Assembly: GCA_022457065.1 (NCBI GenBank)
Contig: JAJGBQ010000001.1
Span: 5,704,001-5,768,000, forward strand
Direction of reading: 5' to 3'
Origin: Curvularia sp. ZM96
Lineage: Eukaryota; Ascomycota; Dothideomycetes; Pleosporales; Pleosporaceae
DNA length: 64,000 nt
A program made the position numbers and the translations under genes. Under the pieces are notes generated by a model. That model had not been told where the DNA came from. It did not search any database and saw only the letters and a program-made list of their open reading frames with translations. The first letter of the stretch is position 1. Every line of letters starts with the position of its first letter. Below, piece by piece: positions 58,603-64,000 of the stretch.

Positions 58603-59228
58603 TACAGCAGTATTCAAGGCGGTTAGGAGTCAAGACAATGACTTAAAGAAGAAAACAATCGAGTAGGCTCTGTTAGATTAGTTGAGTGATGTTGCTTTGT
58701 GTTGTGATGTGAACAGGACAGTAGTCCGATATATATACCTGATGACGACGCCCATAATGCCACGCCAACTTAGCAGGCTCAAGTGCATATGTCATATGAA
58801 ACAGTGAACAATCCAGCCGACATATGTTGATAAGGACTGATAGGCACTTAGGTAGACACCAACATTGGTGGCGTATTTAAAGTAGCGAGAGTGGTGCCGG
58901 ACATGCGGGCACGATGAATTGAGAATACGATCGACCTATAACAACCGTAGCGAGTGGGGTAACACTATCGAGTGATCAAACGCTGCCTCTGCTGGCTTCG
59001 AGCGTAATGAAGGAGAGTACTATACGAGCCACTGCGCCTTGGTCTGCTAGAGTACGGTACGACCTACGCACTCGATGGTCTAAAAGTCCAAAGCGCAAGA
59101 CAGTTTTCATCTCAACATGCGTCTTGGGCCCTAGCGACTGATACTAGTTGGCCTTTGTCATTGTTATAAATACGGCGTACAAATACATATCATACAGTAT
59201 TATTCAAACTTCCAAGTGACCATCATCC
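58603..59228. other. Intergenic region
   Basis: Lies between two minus-strand genes. No gene and no conspicuous structure was seen. Confidence 0.45.
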
Positions 59229-60120
59229 TTATGCCATGGGTACAGGCCTCAAGTGACCGTCCTTGTCGTATTTCGCCTTGAAAAATGTATAACTTAAAGT
59301 CACCGTCTCAATGCCCTTCATGTTGGGATCCGTCACAAATTCGGGATCGATATAAAAGAAGACGGGCATATCCACTGTCTCTCCTGCATTTAACCGCTGT
59401 TCCTCAAAGCAGAAGCACTGGATCTTGCTAAAGTAAGGGGCCACTTGGCCCGGAGTGACAGAGTAGGTTGCTACGCCGATAATATCTTCGGGTGACTTGT
59501 TGGTTGCAGTGTAGAAGGCCAAGGCGGTTTCGCCGGGAAGCACGCGTACCTCGCGTTGCTGGGGAACAAATTTCCATGGAAGCACATCGGAAACAGAGCC
59601 ATTGAACGTTATGCGAATGCGCGGGTGGTCGGTTACGGGCTTTAGACGTTCGGCGGGGTCGACGCTAGAATCGCCACCATGGGCAGCCGACTTGATAGGC
59701 TGGCCTCCCCATCCAGTTTGTTGGCAAATCTGTGAATGAAGTTCAGAAACCGTCCCATACGGTCAGAGCAGACCTGAAGCATACCATCTTGTACATGGGC
59801 ACTGAGCCATACGTTATTGCTACAAAACCCACTATTACACTAAAAACGTAGTTCCTGCTCATGTTCAGCATTTGCGCGCTGCCTCGGCTGTCCCGCGCTT
59901 ACATGACCGTCCTGTTCTTCATTTTGTATTGCGCATGCATCTGGTCCATCCTCGGTACAGTGCCATGCTGCGTCGACTTTGTAGTATTCAGGAATCTTTG
60001 TGTAGCGAATGCGGGATTGCGGGCGCGTGGATTTCTGGCTAGCGAGCGGGAACATGCGACGCATGTCCAAGATCCGAGTGGCCGCGAGGGCAGCTGTCGC
60101 AAGGGCGACGTGAAGGACAT
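59229..60120 (-). CDS. COX11: Cytochrome c oxidase assembly protein COX11
   Basis: A 262-residue protein in three exons on the minus strand (59903-60120, 59785-59854, 59229-59729), with introns of 48 and 55 bases. The first 55 residues are basic and suit a mitochondrial presequence. One span (YVFSVIVGFVAITYGSVPMYKM) anchors it in the inner membrane. The C-terminal domain faces the intermembrane space and carries the copper-binding motif CFCFEEQ with cysteines near 201 and 203. Family motifs GWGGQP, FNGSVSDVLPWKFVPQQ and PVFFYIDPEF are present. It delivers copper to the CuB site of Cox1. The gene is back to back with a HIT zinc-finger gene, 244 bases apart. Confidence 0.95.
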
Positions 60121-60364
60121 TGTGCGTGGGTGGGTTTAGATGCAGTGGCCGTCGAAACCTCAGTGGAGTGATGAGCAGTGGAAGTCCACCGCGGGATTTA
60201 GCCGTTTTGGGAACCCAAGAGGACATTAATTCTGGCGCAGCTATAAATCTACTCCACAACACCCACATCAAGCCTTCTGTACTCCAGCTTAGCCCAACTT
60301 CATTTCGTTCGCTACTCTTTTGCTGTGAGACACTGACATTCTTGTTCGACCGACTGCCAACGCC

Positions 60365-61008
60365 ATGGCAGACATTCTCTGCGGCGTCTGCGCGACGGAA
60401 CCAAAGAAGTACAAGTGCCCGACTTGTGCGCTTCCATAGTACGACACCTGGAACCCCGTTGCGACCAAGAAACTGACACATAAAGCTGCTCATTGACTTG
60501 TTTTAAAACCCACAAGGCCACTCACCCAGAAGATGCCACCGCCCCTGCCCCAGAGGCCGCTGCGCCGGCCCTCCCCCAGCCATCACCACCCGCTCCTGTA
60601 CCACGCTACCTAAAGAGTCGCGTCGACTTCTCTGTACTAGCCACCAATCCCAAATACCAAGCCCTTCTGAAAAGTCATCCTACGTTGCTCTCCTCCCTCC
60701 AACGCGTCTACGCCAAGACTATACAGCCAGACCCGGAAGACGAGAGGCGACGGCGCATGCTCGAGAGAAATGCGTCTCGAGGGCGTGGGAGACGAGGAAG
60801 AGGTAGGGGCAGAAGAGGAGGCTGGAACGGGGGTGATAGAGAAGAGCGATGGACACCTAAGAAGGGAGATAAAGATGCAATGGCGGAATTGAAGGGAATT
60901 CGCGATGGGGAGGGTAGTGAGGCCGAGAAGGACGCCATGGCCCAGTTTGTGGGACTGGTCGATGAGCTTTTTGGGAAAAAAGACGAGACAAGCGACGTTG
61001 CAGGATGA
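60365..61008 (+). CDS. HIT-type zinc-finger protein (ZNHIT3/Hit1-like)
   Basis: A 198-residue protein in two exons (60365-60438, 60486-61008), with a 47-base intron. Splicing restores the HIT finger: LCGVC, YKCPTCALPYCSLTCFKTH. The remainder has an Ala/Pro linker, a conserved-looking helix (VLATNPKYQALLKSHPTLLSSLQRVY), an Arg/Gly-rich patch (RGRGRRGRGRGRRGG) and an acidic tail. HIT-finger proteins of the Hit1/ZNHIT3 type act in box C/D snoRNP assembly with Rsa1/NUFIP, which fits the finger plus short helical region; this assignment is inferred. The Arg/Gly patch is a possible RNA-binding addition. It shares a short divergent promoter with COX11. Confidence 0.85.
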
Positions 61009-61793
61009 GCCATGTTCAAAAAGAGAAGGATAAGACGGTCGTGAGGTTCTACGCCCAACTCGTCCGTCGAGCCAGAATCGCTCTTGTAAGATATACGAAG
61101 GGCCCTTGAGTAGGCGATCCAACGTCGAGGTCTCAGACACCGTACGGTTCCATATTTGCCAATCGACTTGGGCTGGAATAGACGTATAGGAAACGTCCGC
61201 CGAAGGAACCTTGACGCCCTGTTCTACGTACCGCTTTCTGGAACCTTACCGAGGATACGAAAGGGTTTGACGCATCACGGATTGGTCAGAAAGGCGTCGC
61301 AAGTCAACACAAACTCGATAATCACCGTCTTTGGCACATTGACCCAACAAGTGTAGGGCTGCCAGCGTACCTGCATATCTCATACAATCCTTGTCGCCAT
61401 ACCTATTCGCTCAAACCTGTATAGCGGATCAGCAGAAATGTAGCTGTTCGGGCCAAATTATCCGTAGGACCTCTGGGCAACTTCTGGGCAACTAGCCCGT
61501 TGCGTTATAGTGTAGACGAGCCAATACCGTACCTTTCTAGTTCACTTGGCCACCTTCTGCACAGGACTAGCTTACAACCAGCCGGACTCGAGGATTACAC
61601 GGTGCTCCTCGGTTTGCAATGCGCCGAGACCAGCTATACAGGCAGGATTACCGTAAGCTGATGCGGAGAATTTTGCTTGGGAGAGCATTAGCCGACGGCA
61701 CGACTTAGGCTAGTTATGTATATCATATAAAGTAAGAAGATGCAGCAACTAGCGTCATATTGCATTCATAGCTCTAGTATTCATGATTCCACT
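61009..61793. other. Intergenic region
   Basis: Short plus-strand frames (for example 61156-61356) have no features. No gene was seen. Confidence 0.45.
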
Positions 61794-63607
61794 ATGAAGA
61801 TCGCTAGGGTTGTGCTAGCATTTCTCTCTGCGCACACAAGCGCACGATCAACCAGCCGTAACCTAGATGCTTTGTCTCCAAGTAGGCCTGTAGATCACTT
61901 TGCAAAAAAAATGTTGTTAACCGCAAGATACAGATGCGCAAGACCTGCTCAACTGGTCAATGCACATTCAAGACAACCGCTACGATGCATCGTATAATTT
62001 CATCCAGTACTCGGACAAAGGCATCTGGTCTGTGCGGTTCACAGCGTGGTATTTGGCTGGCTTGCTGCACCGTAATGAAGGCGACGATATCAAGCACGCA
62101 GAAGCATCGATTAGGAACATGTACGTACCTACATGCACAAGTTTAGAAGAAAACAAAAGACTGATACAACGAACAAACAGATTAGCTTGCCAAATGACCG
62201 ACGATTTCGATGCTCCATGGTACGGGACATGGAAGCTGTCACCAGATGAGCCTGACCCTACACCGGATTCTACGTTATATCATCCAAAGATATACGTACG
62301 TTTTGTATGAACAGTGCCACTTTCACCCTGACTAAAGAGGATAGACATCATACGATCCCAATTGGCGGGAGTTCATCGGCAGCCAACTGATCCAAATTGT
62401 GGAAGAATTCGAACATCTCCTCCCTGCCACTCTCGTTGCCTCCATTGAAGATTCACTGGAGGTGGCTGCGATAGGCGGCATGAGACGAAACGGAACCTTC
62501 CCACAAGACGACAACCTCACTATAGGCTACAGCAATCCCGCCATGATGCGTGCCCTAGTCGTGGGCTGGATTGGAGCACGGCGGAAGAACAGTACATTTA
62601 TTGACTTCGCAAACAACCAAGGCAAAAAGATTCTCGAGCTATTCCAGCACAACGGCGCAGACACGCTTTCCGAGTACAACGCCCCAACCTACTACGGCAT
62701 CGACATGTGGGCTCTCGGCGCGCAGATCAAGTACGGGCCCAAAGACTCGAGTATGACTACCGCTGCAAAGTACATACTACCCGTGTTATGGCAAGACCTC
62801 GCCGACCACTTCAACGGGTACTTGGGCAATACCGTCGGACCCTACGATCGAGCATACACAAGAGACGCCACCCTCCACTCCACCGTCCTCTCACTCTTCC
62901 TCTGGGGTCTCTGGGGCCAGAGTGCAACACCGCAGCCCCCCAAAACTGAAGGCGACCTCCTCTACGACGTAGCTCAAGGCGCCTCCATAGCCCTCATCAT
63001 CGACACCGTCGCCCCTTTCATCCCTACCAACGTCCCCCAAGCATTTCTCCCTTCCTCCCCCTCCCTCTCCTCGCCCCGTCTACTGACCAAACCCGTCTAC
63101 GACGATATATCGCATCCGCCGCGCATCGCCACCAGCTGGATTAGCAAACACCTCATGATCGGGGGGATGTCACTCAACGAGACAAAAAACAGAGGCGACC
63201 AATTCGTCCCCGCAATCGTGCACTGGGCTGGTGATCAACGCCGGAAGCCCTACCCACTGAACACTTTCTTCTCGCTGTATCCATCCGCTAGCGCCATTCA
63301 TGCTGTTGCGTCGCCGAATCACCTCTCGATTAGTTATCCTAATCGCACACAGCAAGGAGCTGATATCTTTACTTTTGCGGTGTCGAATGTGCCGCCGAGT
63401 TGGACGCTGGGGACGGGGTGGCGCATCGGTGGGTTGGAAGACTTGCCGTGTGTAGCGATCAGTGTTGAGGCCGAGGGCTTGCAGAAGCAGAATGTGACGT
63501 ATGGCGAGTCCTTGAGAAATCACTTGTTTTATAACATTTCGTATGTGGTACCGGAGGAGTTTGAGGGCGTGCCGAGGATAGAGTTGGATATTAGGTATAC
63601 GTGTTAG
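61794..63607 (+). CDS. Secreted protein of unknown function, four exons
   Basis: A 550-residue protein in four exons (61794-61881, 61934-62120, 62181-62295, 62345-63607), all GT-AG and in phase. Junctions give SP-NAQDLLNW, RN-ILACQMTDD and IY-TSYDPNW. A weak hydrophobic signal sequence (MKIARVVLAFLSAHTSA) leads. Aromatic-rich repeating helices (GIWSVRFTAWYLAGLLHRNEGDD, TLHSTVLSLFLWGLWGQ, YYGIDMWALGAQIKYGP) look like an alpha-helical toroid or barrel. A beta-rich C-terminal part follows and ends in a single cysteine (RYTC). Several NxS/T sites fit secretion. The family is common in plant-associated ascomycetes to my recollection but uncharacterised. It converges with the aldehyde dehydrogenase gene, 71 bases apart. 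Confidence 0.75.
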
Positions 63608-63678
63608 GTCTATTTGGCTGGAGGAAGTAAGGAGCACAATTCTATTGTCTTCAACAAGTCACTCATAAACCCCCCTTT

Positions 63679-64000
63679 CTACATGCCCAAAACGCCCTTG
63701 AGTCCTCTAACTTTGCCCCTGAGATTTCCATACCCCAGCCACACAATGCCCTGCGCCATATTCCAAGCCTTGAGTCCTGCACCCTCGCCCTGCAGGGGGA
63801 TGTCCATGGGCGGTGGAATACCTGTCTTGATGCCTGCCCATGCCCACCGATCCCTCGTGATACTCTTCTGGTTGCATAAACTCCTCAACCCTTCTTTGCC
63901 TGCGAAACGGCCGTATCCACTGCCCTTGGTACCACCGAACGGCATTTGCACCATGTAGTAGACAGCAAAGTCGTTTACAGCCACCATGCCAGCTTGCAGG
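63679..64000 (-). CDS. Aldehyde dehydrogenase, C-terminal part (Msc7-like), cut by window edge
   Basis: Only the last 107 residues are in the window. The signature GMVAVNDFAVYYMVQMPFGG, then KGSGYGRFAGKEGLRSLCNQKS, is the conserved C-terminal NAD-dependent aldehyde dehydrogenase region. The extended tail (TGIPPPMDIPLQGE and further) and the SGYGRFAG form match the membrane-associated fungal group that includes yeast Msc7; that subgroup is inferred. The catalytic Cys and Glu lie outside the window. The stop codon ends at 63,679 and the gene continues beyond 64,000. Confidence 0.85.
   Translation of the reverse strand, partial: LQAGMVAVNDFAVYYMVQMPFGGTKGSGYGRFAGKEGLRSLCNQKSITRDRWAWAGIKTGIPPPMDIPLQGEGAGLKAWNMAQGIVWLGYGNLRGKVRGLKGVLGM

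Overview
This is a window of a filamentous ascomycete genome. The signs are short GT-AG introns (about 43 to 140 bases, many with ctaac or ctgac branch sites), closely spaced genes on both strands, and gene families typical of Pezizomycotina. The mix of families fits Dothideomycetes (Pleosporales), but that placement is inference. No rRNA, tRNA, CRISPR array or intact transposon was recognised. Many genes are split, so coordinates given for spliced genes span start to stop, and the exons worked out by hand are listed in the evidence.

Layout. 1-11.7 kb: a gene-poor stretch with no convincing protein gene, GC-rich and CT-skewed at first and AT-richer later; it looks like leader and regulatory DNA. 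11.7-15.4 kb: a GFA-domain protein, a hotdog thioesterase-like membrane protein and a DUF2470 membrane protein. 16.3-18.7 kb: two tandem disordered proteins that share one C-terminal motif, with two perfect TGACGTCA sites upstream of the second. 21.7-25.0 kb: a Ras exchange factor carrying a degenerate GTPase-like domain. 26.2-30.8 kb: several small or membrane genes, including a possible two-ORF transcript and a 66-residue hydrophobic protein encoded by two short exons.

32.3-46.5 kb looks accessory. A nine-exon NACHT (NLR) protein ending in C2H2 zinc fingers is divergently paired with a twelve-exon SNF2/RING helicase. A CmcJ/AsaB-like oxidoreductase, argininosuccinate lyase, a membrane protein between two 51-base direct repeats, a weak two-exon gene and a Cys-rich anchored protein follow. 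47.5-52.2 kb holds an MFS transporter and a rhamnogalacturonan lyase, which may serve nutrient uptake and pectin breakdown.

52.3-64 kb is mostly conserved: an Ies2-like INO80 subunit, an NmrA-like reductase, a protein with a C-terminal J domain, a Tyr/Gln/Pro-rich membrane protein, COX11 back to back with a HIT zinc-finger gene, a secreted protein of unknown function, and the C-terminal end of an aldehyde dehydrogenase cut by the right edge.

The most promising unusual items are the NLR-zinc finger/SNF2-RING pair, the tandem paralogues whose stop codons overlap perfect splice donors, the RasGEF with a GTPase-like module lacking key residues, and the in-frame two-ORF arrangement at 26.2-26.9 kb.
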